This document shows positions 1 to 9,584 of a DNA stretch of 58,409 nt, one piece after another; positions within the stretch are counted from its first letter, which is position 1; every line of letters starts with the position of its first letter. The stretch comes from an uncultured Christensenella sp. (GTDB lineage: Bacteria; Bacillota; Clostridia; Christensenellales; UBA1242), in contig CASFBJ010000008.1 in NCBI GenBank assembly GCA_949292875.1, positions 68,547 through 126,955 on the forward strand, in the 5' to 3' direction. The notes under the pieces were generated by a model. The model was given only the letters and a program-made list of their open reading frames with translations, had not been told where the DNA came from and ran no database searches. The position numbers and the translations under genes are program-made.

Positions 1-1
1 T

Positions 2-268
2 CATGCACCAAACATGATACATAAAGACCGCCATCCTTATGCAACAAACTATCTTGCTTTTACTGCAATTAAGTGCAAACAAAACAATCCGCAACAGTGG
101 TGTATTTATGTTGATGCGGAAGAACTTGTTAAAAGGGCAGGAATTGATTATCAAACAATAATCAATGAGAATCCAAAGTTTGTGAACACATATAAGTGGT
201 TTGACAATGCAGTTATGCCAACTGCACAATTTATAGCAAAAAAAATCGGAGGTGAAGTTGATGCTTGA
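2..268 (+). CDS. Phage protein, C-terminal fragment
   Basis: The frame is open from the window edge, so this is most likely the C-terminal part of a larger gene. The first ATG in frame, at 14, has no ribosome site before it. The visible ~88 residues contain short helical stretches and no recognised motif. Its stop overlaps the start of the next gene by 8 bases, which fits translational coupling inside the phage tail operon. The function is unknown. A tail or tail-assembly role is only inferred from position. Confidence 0.55.
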   Translation, partial: HAPNMIHKDRHPYATNYLAFTAIKCKQNNPQQWCIYVDAEELVKRAGIDYQTIINENPKFVNTYKWFDNAVMPTAQFIAKKIGGEVDA

Positions 269-1316
269 AGTTAGTGATGTTGCACAAAAAATTGAAAATA
301 TTTTGAACACAAACGAAGAAGGCATGATATTCAAAATATTTACAGACACAGGCGAAATGGAAGTAGACATTGGTGCAAGAAAAGGAACAGAAGGTTATGT
401 GTGCGGACTGTTTGAATTGTTTGGAAATACATTGAGTGGTGAAGGGTTGAAGTTCCAAGATGTAACATTTCAATTAACCTGGTTTGTTGATGGCAAGAAG
501 ACAAGAATAAATGGCAAGAAAATGGCATTGCAGGTTGGTGCAGTTAGAAGGGTGTTAACAAAGTTTGCAGAAGGTTATAACAACAAGAATATTCCAACTG
601 AAAATTTTAATGATGATTACTATTCAACAACATATTTTGTTAAGATGCCAACAAATCAAACAGAAATTAAAAACTTTGGTTATTTGGTTTCTTGTGTTCC
701 TATTACACAAATAATTGAAATGGTGCTGATTGAAAATGGTGTAAGTTCAAATCAATGGACTGTTAAAGCAAATGGTGAAAAACTTGTTTATCAATCTGCA
801 ACTATTTCAAATGAAAAACAAGCAAATCACAACCTTATTGCAGATGAGAAAAGAACCAAAGGTGTGATTTTGTCCAGTGGTGTTTGTCTTGATATGGTTA
901 TTCAACAATTAACAACAGATTTCTGTGATTTGGTTGAAAAAGATGTTTTGGACTATGACAAAGATTATGCTGTGTGTGTTTATTTGAAAGGGCATAAAAC
1001 ACAAAACATTTATATCTGCACTTTGGGTAGTGATAGCATAAGTATTCAACCAGGAACAAATGCAGGAATTAACATTGCACTTGTTGAAGGTGTTGAAGAC
1101 CTTTTGTATTATGATGAAAACTGGAGCATTAAAGAAGTAACAACAACAAAAGAAGATGAAGTTGTTGAAATTGATGCAAAAGGACATATATTTTGGGGTG
1201 ATGGTAAAAGAACTATTGGTGCAAATGATAAAGTGCAACATTCATTTGCAGATCCTGGAACTTATACAATCAGGGTTTTTGGAACTATTGCTCCAGGTGA
1301 AGAAGAAACAGAATAA
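261..1316 (+). CDS. Phage structural protein with C-terminal PKD-like domain
   Basis: The start at 261 is chosen because GGAGGTG lies 6 bases upstream. An in-frame GTG at 252 would sit on top of that site. The 351-residue product is soluble and mostly beta by appearance. The last ~45 residues (motifs HIFWGDGK and DPGTYTIRVFG) resemble a PKD/Ig-like fold of the kind found on phage tail and surface proteins. It is followed after 17 bases by another phage gene. The order before the tail hub suggests a tail or connector component. No specific family was recognised for the first 300 residues. Confidence 0.6.
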   Translation: MLEVSDVAQKIENILNTNEEGMIFKIFTDTGEMEVDIGARKGTEGYVCGLFELFGNTLSGEGLKFQDVTFQLTWFVDGKKTRINGKKMALQVGAVRRVLTKFAEGYNNKNIPTENFNDDYYSTTYFVKMPTNQTEIKNFGYLVSCVPITQIIEMVLIENGVSSNQWTVKANGEKLVYQSATISNEKQANHNLIADEKRTKGVILSSGVCLDMVIQQLTTDFCDLVEKDVLDYDKDYAVCVYLKGHKTQNIYICTLGSDSISIQPGTNAGINIALVEGVEDLLYYDENWSIKEVTTTKEDEVVEIDAKGHIFWGDGKRTIGANDKVQHSFADPGTYTIRVFGTIAPGEEETE

Positions 1317-1333
1317 AATGAAGGAGGGTATAA

Positions 1334-1828
1334 ATGGCAACCTATGAAATAAATATCAATATGAAAGATGGCGGTGGACAGGCTGAAAGCGAAAAAGACA
1401 AAACAAAAGTTCCAAGTAAAGATAACAAATCGCCAGGAAGTGTTGCAAACAGTGTCATGATGTATGTTGCATCAAAAACTGTTCAACCATTTATACAACA
1501 AACAGTTTCATCAATAAGCAGTCAAATCAGTATGGTGTCAGGCAAAAAAAGTGTTAGTGAAAAAATAAATTTTGGAATGAATATTGCTAGTCAGGCAATG
1601 AGTGTTGTAAGCACTGCAACCGCAGGTTTTGCTATGGGAAAAACACTTGGAATTGGCGGTGGTGCAGGTGTTGGTTTAGGTTTAACAATTATGGCGGTTA
1701 TGAAGGGTGTTGAATTTGCATTTAGCAGTGCAGAATTAAGCACAAAACATAAAATGCAGAACCTTCAAAGTGCAATGATAAATGGTAGAGCAGGAACAAA
1801 TGTCAATGCATCTAGGGAGGGAATTTAA
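1334..1828 (+). CDS. Small phage protein, Gly/Ser-rich, possible hydrophobic segment
   Basis: A strong GAAGGAGGG site precedes the ATG. The 164-residue product has a charged, low-complexity N-terminus (residues 1-40). A Ser/Gln/Val-rich helical middle follows, then a glycine-rich hydrophobic stretch around residues 90-125 (GIGGGAGVGLGLTIMAVM) that could cross a membrane or pack as a fusion-peptide-like helix. The stop codon overlaps the ATG of the next gene by one base. It sits directly before the tail hub candidate, so a tail-tip or DNA-ejection role is possible, but this is inferred from position only. Confidence 0.55.
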   Translation: MATYEININMKDGGGQAESEKDKTKVPSKDNKSPGSVANSVMMYVASKTVQPFIQQTVSSISSQISMVSGKKSVSEKINFGMNIASQAMSVVSTATAGFAMGKTLGIGGGAGVGLGLTIMAVMKGVEFAFSSAELSTKHKMQNLQSAMINGRAGTNVNASREGI

Positions 1829-4662
1829 TGAAAACAAAAGTTTTGGTTGGTGGTATTGATTACACAAGACATGCCACAATGCCTTTGCAGGAACAAAAAA
1901 CCGCAGATGAAAGTTTAGATGCAGGTTATTTGGAATTGGTGTCAATTAACCAGGAAAAACCTGTTAAACCTTTCACAAAGTGTCAAATCATTAAAGATGA
2001 TGGCATAAGTAAAGAAACAGAGTATTATTACATTGCAAGTGATGAAAGCAATGAAGTAATAAAAAACAAGCATTTCAATCATGATTTAGTTCTTATTGAA
2101 GAAACAAAAGAACTTGAAAGATACATTGTTGATGTTAAAACATTAACAAATCCTATTGTCCGCAATTATTTAGATAATCCTTCAAAAATTATGGCAAATG
2201 GTGAAACAACAACATATTGGGTATTCAATACACCATTTTATGTTACTTTTGACATGTATAGTCCACAAGAAATAAATACAGAAGTTGAATGTTTAAGACC
2301 ATATTATTTGCTTCATGCAATACAAGATGTTGCTGACACATGGAATGGTGGAAGCATTGTTAATGTTGAATTGTCAATTTATGATCCTGATGGTGAAAGG
2401 GTTTGGTATGGTTATGATGGTTGGAGTTCTTTTCCTGATTCCAAGACATTTAAGTTTATACCAACAAAAGAAGGTGATTACACATTCAAATTAAATGGAA
2501 CATCAACTATTGGTATTACAGAAGGTGAAGTTAAGTTTACAATGACAATATTGAAACGAACACCTGAAAAACAAGATTACACTATAAAACAGGCATGTGA
2601 ACTCTTTATTGCATGTTGCGAAACATTAAGAGAAAGCGAAAAAGCAAGATTTACGTTAGCACAAATTGAAGATTATGATGAGTTTATGCAACCACTTATT
2701 AAAAAGTTGTTTGAAGCAAAATCACCTGAATTTTCATGCACAAAATGCACCTTATTTGAAGCATTAAAAGAATGTGGCAATTATATTCATGCAATACCAA
2801 GATTAAGACAAGGAAAGGTTTATTTTGACCTTCTTGGAACGAATAAACAATGTGATGTAAAGTTGGACAAATACCATTCACATACACAGTCGCAATCAAT
2901 AGATAACTTTTGCAGTGAGTTAGACACAAACATTGAAAATTTACTCAATACAGATGATGAAAAAACAGGAAGCATCACAGAACCATTTAATAATCAATAT
3001 AAAACATTGAGAGTAGAAAAAGGAACTGCACAAATTACAGAAGATGGTGTTATTATAGAAACAGAATATCCTATATATGATATAAAGTCAGTTGAAGTTG
3101 GGTTTTTAAGCAATGGAACTTATGTTGGTGATATTACACCATTCATCTATGAAGAAGCAGAATATCGCACACTGTCCGCTTCTGGCAATTCCTTTCCAAA
3201 TGCAATGATGTTTGCATTAAAATATACACAGGGGCAGAAGAACATAACAGGATTAACATTCAAAAAAGACAACTTGATTTCATCTTCATTTGAAGGTTAT
3301 GCAGTATTGAACATTATACATAAAAAGTTGAATGCGGTTACAAATTGGTGGAGCAACTATAAGAATTATGAAGATATATACAATCTTCAATTCAAAGTTA
3401 CTTATACACCTATAATTGATACAAGATTGAAACAGTCAAAATCTCATGTTGAAGACTTGGCATTCAAAAGTGTGTTAAGTTACAACCAAAGTGCAAATAT
3501 GACAAGTTCAAATGCTTTTGGTGAGCATTTAAGGGGTGTTGTTGCAAAATATGGTGTGCCTGAAAAGAAATTGATGATTACAGTCGGCAAATTAAGTGAA
3601 GTGCCAAAAGTAAATACGAAATATAAAGATTACACAATAACAAGTGTTAAAACAGAAACTTATAATAATTTTATTTTGGTTGAAGTTGGAATGAGTAAAA
3701 AGTTCAATAATAAATCAGCATACATTTCAATAAATAGTCAAAAAAGATTTTATGAAATAAGCGAAAAAGCATGTGCCGAAAGATACATTTTGTATGAAGA
3801 TTATTGTGTCATTGGTAATGAAATTGATAATGATGATAAGTCATTGATTACAAATGAAGGCATAAATGCTTTTATAAATTCATTTTCAAATGGACAAACT
3901 TGCCAAATTGGTGCAGTTAAAGCACAGGGTTATACAGAAGAAGGTTCAGCATTAACAGAAGTTGCAAAACCTGTTTTTGCACTTGGTGTTGGAAATTCAA
4001 TTTTGTTTGGTTATTCTTATGATGATAACTATTCAGCAGGAAGCACTGCATCTTATGATGGAGATACCAAAATTCAGGAATATGTGAAATATGCTGATGT
4101 TTATGGTGAAATTGAAACATTGAAGGTTAGATTGGGGAGGGGAACAAATGAAATTGATACCTATGAGATGGCAGTAACAAGAGGGGATAACACGCCAAAG
4201 GGTTCTGCAATACCTGATGGCAATTTTATTGCTTACTTTTCAACAGAAGATGATAAAATTGTCATCAAAAAAGATGGTAGAGAAAAAATATCATTTTCAT
4301 ATCAAATGCACATGGTAACAAATAGACAAAACATGATGGTTGGTTCAGGTATTGGAAGAAAAAATGTTTTTACAAGCAGGGAACAATTAAACTATAAACT
4401 TTATATTTTGCCACACACAATCAATGAATTTGAAAGACAGGTTGATTTAGAAGATGCAACAGAAATTGAACTTGTTGTGGAAGAAGCAGGAATGAAAAAA
4501 GTAAAAATCAAAGATGTTATTGCAACCGCAGATGGAAATGCTTGGGCATTGGTAAATGTTGGTGCAACAAATGAATTGTTGGTTGGTGAAAATATATCAA
4601 TAAAGAATGGTGAAGAAATATCTTTGCCATTTTTCAATTTTACAAGAAAAATAAGAGATTAG
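1828..4662 (+). CDS. Phage tail hub / tail-associated (Tal-like) structural protein
   Basis: 944 residues, preceded by AGGGAGG and overlapping the upstream stop by one base. The N-terminus (residues 1-110) has the look of the gp27/Tal-like tail-hub entry domain. Around residues 300-340 there is a hub-like stretch, with the segment FEALKECGNYIHAIPRLRQG preceding beta strands typical of this fold. The C-terminal ~350 residues differ in style and may be receptor-facing. No peptidase motif was seen. It is followed after 9 bases by a BppU-like gene, the order expected for a siphovirus-type tail tip. Family assignment rests on fold-like appearance and gene order, not on a diagnostic motif. Confidence 0.55.
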   Translation: MKTKVLVGGIDYTRHATMPLQEQKTADESLDAGYLELVSINQEKPVKPFTKCQIIKDDGISKETEYYYIASDESNEVIKNKHFNHDLVLIEETKELERYIVDVKTLTNPIVRNYLDNPSKIMANGETTTYWVFNTPFYVTFDMYSPQEINTEVECLRPYYLLHAIQDVADTWNGGSIVNVELSIYDPDGERVWYGYDGWSSFPDSKTFKFIPTKEGDYTFKLNGTSTIGITEGEVKFTMTILKRTPEKQDYTIKQACELFIACCETLRESEKARFTLAQIEDYDEFMQPLIKKLFEAKSPEFSCTKCTLFEALKECGNYIHAIPRLRQGKVYFDLLGTNKQCDVKLDKYHSHTQSQSIDNFCSELDTNIENLLNTDDEKTGSITEPFNNQYKTLRVEKGTAQITEDGVIIETEYPIYDIKSVEVGFLSNGTYVGDITPFIYEEAEYRTLSASGNSFPNAMMFALKYTQGQKNITGLTFKKDNLISSSFEGYAVLNIIHKKLNAVTNWWSNYKNYEDIYNLQFKVTYTPIIDTRLKQSKSHVEDLAFKSVLSYNQSANMTSSNAFGEHLRGVVAKYGVPEKKLMITVGKLSEVPKVNTKYKDYTITSVKTETYNNFILVEVGMSKKFNNKSAYISINSQKRFYEISEKACAERYILYEDYCVIGNEIDNDDKSLITNEGINAFINSFSNGQTCQIGAVKAQGYTEEGSALTEVAKPVFALGVGNSILFGYSYDDNYSAGSTASYDGDTKIQEYVKYADVYGEIETLKVRLGRGTNEIDTYEMAVTRGDNTPKGSAIPDGNFIAYFSTEDDKIVIKKDGREKISFSYQMHMVTNRQNMMVGSGIGRKNVFTSREQLNYKLYILPHTINEFERQVDLEDATEIELVVEEAGMKKVKIKDVIATADGNAWALVNVGATNELLVGENISIKNGEEISLPFFNFTRKIRD

Positions 4663-4671
4663 GAGGTTCTT

Positions 4672-7089
4672 ATGATAATTTTTGCAGATGAAAAATTGAA
4701 TGTTAAAAAGTTGCTCCATGAAGCAGTGCATCAGGGAAGCAATAAGGCAAATTCAATTCAATTTGTTGCACCTATAAATAGCAATGCAACAATAAAAATT
4801 GCTTTTGAATTGCCAAATGCAGAAAACACAAGACAATATTTAATGGAAAGTGTTGGTGCATACGAAGATTATTACATGTGGAGTCTTGAAGTTCCTTACA
4901 ATGTTTCAAAAATACCTGGCAGGGTAAGGTGTCAAATAATTGCCACAATCGGTTCACAACAAATTGGTAGTCAGTCAGTTGATTTTGTTGTTACAGAAGG
5001 TGTTGAATACAACAATGCTGAATTTGAAGAAGACCAGTTTAGTGAAATTATTGGTTACATCAACGAAACAAAAGTTGGTGTTGCAAACAAAGTAAATATT
5101 AACTACAACGAAATGTTGTTGGTTGAAAGTCCTTTAACCACTTATAGTTCGGAGTGTTACAGAGCAATATATTCTTACAATGCGGTTGCAGGTAATATAA
5201 CAAACACAACTGGTTACTTTGTATATCAATATAATAGTGATACAGGGACAGGTGAGTATGTTGAAGCAACTGGTGCAGTTGATAACACCATAACATATTA
5301 CACAAGAGTTGTAAGCGGTTATGAAAGAGTTACATTGCCTGATGATTATGTTGAAGGTGTGAATTTCTATCAAATCAAAACACAACAATCAATATTCAAT
5401 GATGAAAATGGTTTGTATTTCTACATTGTGCAAGATGGCAAGTCAAAAATCATGAGAATACAAAGTGATAAAATCACCATTGATGATTCCAAAGTTATTA
5501 CAGAAAAAGACATGACTGCTGAAAATGTTGCCTTCAATGATGAAGACACAACACTTGGTGCAAAGAATGTCCAAGATGCAATTAAAATGGTGGACAAAAA
5601 GGTTGATGCTATTGACACTTCACAAGTTATGACTTTTGTTAAACTTGGAATGTTAAGTATTGCATCAAATGAATGGAGTTCTGTTCAATATTTGTATGTA
5701 AATGTTGAAGTTAAAGAAACAGATTTTGGCAACACATTCTTTGTGTTTAATAGTGAAACAAAAGATTACACTGAAATAGTATTAAGTGCAGAAAACTATG
5801 ATTTAGAAACTGCATATTACAAACGAGAAGAATTTTATTATTATGATTTCCAACATAGACTTTTAACAAACAGTGTTACACAAGATATTTTATTGACACC
5901 TGATGATGACACAAATGCATTGTGTGATGAAGAACACATTAAAATTTATCCACATGTTGAGATGGGTGGAACAACAGGAAATGCTTATGGAAGAATAAAA
6001 ATAAGCAAATTGCCTTCAAGAACAATTACATTTACTGATGTAACATTATATGGAACAGGCATTGCAAGTGAAGCAGAAGGTTTGAAAGCAAGTCAAATTG
6101 ACTTTTTGCCAACAGATGACATTGAGTCAATAAGTGTTCAGGGTGCAGTTGTTGAAGTGAATACAAAAATTAAAAACCACATTGAAAGCACAGAAGAAAC
6201 AATAAGAGAACTTGAAAACACTGTTGCAAATTTAAGAGAATCCAAAACTGTTGATGCTTACATTGTGGAAAATGCTGGAGCATATAGTTCGCTTTGGTTA
6301 AAAGATGCAGAAGGCAATATTTTTAATACTGCTGATGGAACACTTAATCAGTATGATAATTATTATATTGTTCAGGAAGGCACAGATTACACAGGAAATA
6401 CTTATAATTGGAGTGGAACAAATTATGTTAAGGTTGCAGGAAATTTATCACTTGGAAGCGGTGCAACACAAGCATATCCTGGAAATGAAGGTGCTAAAAA
6501 TAGAACAGATTTAACACAAGCAAAAGCAGACATTACAAAACTTGCACAAAGAATGACAAGTGCTGAAAATACTAACACATCACAAGAAGGAAGCATTGGT
6601 GGATTAAGTAATTCAGTATCAGTCATTCAATCGGTTGTAAATTCGCTTTCAGCATTGATGGGAAATGCAAGTTTATCAACAAATGATAAAACAATAAAAG
6701 GTGCAATCAATGAAGTTTTGAAGCAATCAATGATACCTACATTTGAACAATTTAATAACAGAGCATCAGGTAAGAACAATAATATGTATCACTATTTCAC
6801 TGTTATAACATGGGGTGATTACAGAATAATTTTTGGTAAGGTTGACAGTCTTGATGCAAATGGCAATGTTAGAGTAAGTTGGAACAGTGCAATGTTTAAG
6901 AGTGCATCATTCCATTCAAATGATGGTTATATCATTGTTCCTGGTTTTACAATTCAAACTAGAAATGACAACAGGGGTATGGATGAACCAACACATATTA
7001 AAGATGTTTACACTGATGGTTTTATCTTTTACAATTCAAATGGTTATACAACCACAGGAACTTATGTTGCATTTGGTAAAAAGGTATAG
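4672..7089 (+). CDS. BppU-like baseplate / tail fibre protein
   Basis: 805 residues, SD AGGAGG 7 bases upstream. Residues 1-125 resemble the N-terminal domain of baseplate upper proteins (BppU): two beta sandwiches ending in a DFVVTEGVE-type strand. Residues ~160-250, ~345-400 and ~525-595 are Tyr/Thr-rich modules of similar flavour (for example YVEATG and DDYVEGVNFYQI). A related module occurs inside the DGR target protein downstream. A short coiled coil (about 495-525, IESTEETIRELENTVANLRE) should trimerise the fibre. The C-terminal ~100 residues form a compact globular tip. It probably carries receptor-binding parts on the tail. Confidence 0.65.
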   Translation: MIIFADEKLNVKKLLHEAVHQGSNKANSIQFVAPINSNATIKIAFELPNAENTRQYLMESVGAYEDYYMWSLEVPYNVSKIPGRVRCQIIATIGSQQIGSQSVDFVVTEGVEYNNAEFEEDQFSEIIGYINETKVGVANKVNINYNEMLLVESPLTTYSSECYRAIYSYNAVAGNITNTTGYFVYQYNSDTGTGEYVEATGAVDNTITYYTRVVSGYERVTLPDDYVEGVNFYQIKTQQSIFNDENGLYFYIVQDGKSKIMRIQSDKITIDDSKVITEKDMTAENVAFNDEDTTLGAKNVQDAIKMVDKKVDAIDTSQVMTFVKLGMLSIASNEWSSVQYLYVNVEVKETDFGNTFFVFNSETKDYTEIVLSAENYDLETAYYKREEFYYYDFQHRLLTNSVTQDILLTPDDDTNALCDEEHIKIYPHVEMGGTTGNAYGRIKISKLPSRTITFTDVTLYGTGIASEAEGLKASQIDFLPTDDIESISVQGAVVEVNTKIKNHIESTEETIRELENTVANLRESKTVDAYIVENAGAYSSLWLKDAEGNIFNTADGTLNQYDNYYIVQEGTDYTGNTYNWSGTNYVKVAGNLSLGSGATQAYPGNEGAKNRTDLTQAKADITKLAQRMTSAENTNTSQEGSIGGLSNSVSVIQSVVNSLSALMGNASLSTNDKTIKGAINEVLKQSMIPTFEQFNNRASGKNNNMYHYFTVITWGDYRIIFGKVDSLDANGNVRVSWNSAMFKSASFHSNDGYIIVPGFTIQTRNDNRGMDEPTHIKDVYTDGFIFYNSNGYTTTGTYVAFGKKV

Positions 7090-7098
7090 GAGGAAATT

Positions 7099-7632
7099 AT
7101 GGGTTCAATATTTACAGGTGAAACAAGTTTGAAAAAAATACAAGAACTTGAAGAAAAAATGTCAAAAATGGTTTCAACAGATGATATTTTAGAAAATGGT
7201 AAGATAAAACAAGCACTAATTCCTGGTTCAACAGATGAAGTGCGTGAGTATGATACATTTGCAGATTTTCCTGCCATTGAAGATGCAAAGAAAGATGTTA
7301 TATACATTGACCTGTCAACAAACTATCAATACAGGTTTAGTGGCACACAATACATTAACATTTCAACATCAGTTATTCATGATGAAGCGGAAGGTGATGT
7401 TACAACATACTCCAGCAAAAAAATCAATGAATTGATAAGAAACAAAACAGAAATTGATGATACTTCAAATAGCACAACAAAAACATTGTCCAGTGCGAAA
7501 ATCAAAGCAGATTATCAAACAAAGATAATCGCAGATGTTGGTGCTTTTTTTACAGACAAAACTGTTGAAGGTGCATTGCAACAAATTGGAAGCACATTGA
7601 ATGGTGTTGAAGATTTGTTGAGTGAAATATAG
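7099..7632 (+). CDS. Short tail fibre-type protein
   Basis: 177 residues with SD AGGAGG 6 bases before the ATG. An N-terminal coiled coil (residues ~10-25, LKKIQELEEKMSKM) is followed by a small beta domain with the segment YDTFADFPAIEDAKKDVIYID. This is the kind of domain that occurs repeatedly in phage tail fibre and collar proteins. The tail end (GALQQIGSTLNGVEDLLSEI) is helical. It lies between the BppU-like protein and the DGR target, so it may be the adaptor that holds the variable receptor-binding protein on the baseplate. This is inference from order and coiled coil only. Confidence 0.6.
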   Translation: MGSIFTGETSLKKIQELEEKMSKMVSTDDILENGKIKQALIPGSTDEVREYDTFADFPAIEDAKKDVIYIDLSTNYQYRFSGTQYINISTSVIHDEAEGDVTTYSSKKINELIRNKTEIDDTSNSTTKTLSSAKIKADYQTKIIADVGAFFTDKTVEGALQQIGSTLNGVEDLLSEI

Positions 7633-7641
7633 GAGGCATGT

Positions 7642-9108
7642 ATGAGTATAAAAGAACAAATACAAAGAATAAAAAATGCTAAAACAAACCTAAAAACAGG
7701 TTTGAATGCAATATTGCCAAGCGAACATCAAATAAGTGATTATGAAAAACTTGATACTTATGCAGACCATTTGGAACATATTGAAACAGGTTCAGGTGGC
7801 GGTGGAACAACAAACATTGAAGTATCAATCAATGGTAGTTCTGCAATAATGGTTGCAGAATTGCCAAATGTTTCACTTTCAATCAAAAATTCAGCAGGTG
7901 TGGTTTTAGATACTAAAAACACAGGTTCAGCAGGTGGTGTTGTTATATTCAGTGTAAGTAGCAATGGAACATACACAGTTACTGCAACAGATAGTTATGG
8001 CACAGAATTATGGACAAATGACATTGTTATTGATGGTGTTGGAACTTACAACTGCAAAACAGGTAAAGCATTGAATGATTACACTTGGGCAGAGATAAAC
8101 ACTGCTTCTGTTGGTGGTTATGCAAAATACATGTGGAGTGTTGGTGATGGCAAAACATTTGTCAGCACAGGTTCAATCTTCAACAACTATGAGTTCATCA
8201 TAATTGGTTTTGGACATGATACATTAGCAAGTGATGGGGTTTCAAAAGCAGGTATTTCATTCATGATGAAAAAATATTATTCAGGTTCATCATACAATAT
8301 CAATTTGAAACTTTATCTTAATGGATCTTCAACATATAGAAATGTGGGTGGTTACAGAAGTAGTTTGATGCGACAAAGAAGTTTGCCACAAGGTAGTGAG
8401 ATTTATTCACAAGCAAGTGGTGTTACTGCTGATTTGTTGGCAAGTGGTTTCCGCTATGCAGATGGCACAATTTGTCCGCTATATTCTTATAATGAAAGCA
8501 CGGATACTTACACAGAAGCAACAGGCGAAACTTTTAGCACAAGCAAAGTTTATCATATTAAAGGTTATTATAAATCACTTGGAACAATAGAAGAAGCAGA
8601 TTTTGTTGAAGGTAAACATTTCATCTATTCAACAAGTGGTTATACAGTGCCTTCTACATGGGTATCAGGAACAACATATTATATTATTTATCAAACATTG
8701 CAAGAAGATGGTGTTTTTTATAGTGCATTAAGCGAAATCATGCAATATATTAAACCTGTTCAAAAAACACAAAGCACTGGAAATTCAACAACCACATTAT
8801 GCACAACAACAGAAAAAGTTTGGCATTTGGCAGTTGAAGAAGTGCTTGGAATAAACAGAAATTCAAAACTTGATAGCGGAAATTCAGGAACATCTGCAAA
8901 TGCGTATAATGCACAGGATGAAGGTTCAATTTATGATTATTTCAAAAACGAATATCAACATGGAAAAATTGCACTAGGAAATACCTGGTGGACTCGCAGT
9001 CCTTACACTAATAACCTTAATAGTTGGAACTCTGTTTACTATTATGGTTACATCATTAATCACTATGTCTCCATTACTTATTATGTCCGCCCCTGCTTCT
9101 GCATCTAA
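7642..9108 (+). CDS. DGR variable protein, DUF6273/C-type-lectin-like, phage receptor-binding candidate
   Basis: 488 residues, SD AGGAGG. Order of parts: an N-terminal helical anchor (1-50), a Gly-rich linker, an Ig-like beta domain (~55-135), then a DUF6273-type domain from ~residue 150 (TWAEINTASVGG, IIIGFGHDTLASDG) to the end (WWTRSP ... VRPCFCI). Residues ~275-355 are a Tyr/Thr-rich stretch (YSYNESTDTYTEATGETFS) that seems inserted into the DUF6273 domain. The last ~40 codons are the DGR variable repeat. At 14 AAY template codons the protein now has Y, L, S, I or H. Known DGR targets display this site on a C-type lectin fold to bind ligands. Here it probably switches phage host-surface specificity. 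Confidence 0.9.
   Translation: MSIKEQIQRIKNAKTNLKTGLNAILPSEHQISDYEKLDTYADHLEHIETGSGGGGTTNIEVSINGSSAIMVAELPNVSLSIKNSAGVVLDTKNTGSAGGVVIFSVSSNGTYTVTATDSYGTELWTNDIVIDGVGTYNCKTGKALNDYTWAEINTASVGGYAKYMWSVGDGKTFVSTGSIFNNYEFIIIGFGHDTLASDGVSKAGISFMMKKYYSGSSYNINLKLYLNGSSTYRNVGGYRSSLMRQRSLPQGSEIYSQASGVTADLLASGFRYADGTICPLYSYNESTDTYTEATGETFSTSKVYHIKGYYKSLGTIEEADFVEGKHFIYSTSGYTVPSTWVSGTTYYIIYQTLQEDGVFYSALSEIMQYIKPVQKTQSTGNSTTTLCTTTEKVWHLAVEEVLGINRNSKLDSGNSGTSANAYNAQDEGSIYDYFKNEYQHGKIALGNTWWTRSPYTNNLNSWNSVYYYGYIINHYVSITYYVRPCFCI
8985..9101 (+). repeat. DGR variable repeat (VR) with IMH
   Basis: This 117-bp segment aligns without gaps to 9585-9701, a constant offset of 600. There are 19 mismatches: 9004, 9016, 9017, 9023, 9031, 9032, 9037, 9040, 9043, 9049, 9056, 9061, 9064, 9069, 9070, 9071, 9074, 9079 and 9096. 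At every one the template has A. The first 18 are in the mutated part. The last lies in the GC-rich 3' end (TATGTCCGCCCCTG at 9082-9095 is identical in both), which I take as the initiation-of-mutagenic-homing region. VR ends 7 bases before the end of the target CDS. Confidence 0.95.
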
Positions 9109-9116
9109 AAAAATCA

Positions 9117-9134
9117 GCCACCTGGCAGGGTGGC
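9117..9134 (+). promoter_or_regulatory. Hairpin/cruciform just downstream of VR
   Basis: GCCACC (9117-9122) and GGTGGC (9129-9134) form a perfect 6-bp GC-rich stem with a 6-base loop. It starts 8 bases after the target gene's stop and 15 bases after the end of VR. There is no T-run after it, so it is not an ordinary terminator. In the Bordetella phage BPP-1 DGR a similarly placed hairpin stimulates retrohoming. The same role is inferred here. Confidence 0.65.
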
Positions 9135-9153
9135 ATAGCAAAAAGGAGTTTTT

Positions 9154-9561
9154 ATGTCAGTTATTGCTTCAAAAAGACAAGAAAGTCATGTGCAGTTTAT
9201 AACAACCGCAGGTGATTTATTAAAGTTTACAACACAAACATGTTTGAAGTTTCCAAAAAGAATAACATTTTTTATTTCAACAGATTTGGTTAAAACCTCA
9301 CAAGACATTTACAGGGATTTGATTTATGCAAATTCACTGTATTTATTTACGCAGGAACATGCAGTAAAAAGAAAAGAGTTGTTTGAAAAAGCACTTGGTT
9401 ATTTGGAGTATTTGTCATCAATGCTTAATGTTGCAATGGTGTATGTTCCAGGAACTAAACCATCGGTTTGGACAAAGTGGACAGAACTAATAGGCAGAGA
9501 AAAACAACTTATTAAAAATGTCATTGCTAGTGATACCAAAAGGACAATTCAAAACAAATGA
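9154..9561 (+). CDS. avd: DGR accessory variability determinant (Avd-like)
   Basis: 135 residues, SD AAGGAG. Length, basic charge and the all-helical pattern match the Avd family, whose members form a pentameric four-helix-bundle barrel. This barrel binds the DGR reverse transcriptase and the template RNA. The gene lies in the canonical slot between the variable gene and the template repeat. It ends 23 bases before TR. No other function fits this position and size. Identification rests on context plus fold-like appearance. Confidence 0.85.
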   Translation: MSVIASKRQESHVQFITTAGDLLKFTTQTCLKFPKRITFFISTDLVKTSQDIYRDLIYANSLYLFTQEHAVKRKELFEKALGYLEYLSSMLNVAMVYVPGTKPSVWTKWTELIGREKQLIKNVIASDTKRTIQNK

Positions 9562-9584
9562 TTTTACTTGGGCAAATGCTGATA

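Noticed and set aside
6900..7089. Second DGR variable region in the BppU-like protein's C-terminus
   Set aside because: No sequence similarity to TR was found there; only the target gene's 3' end matches.
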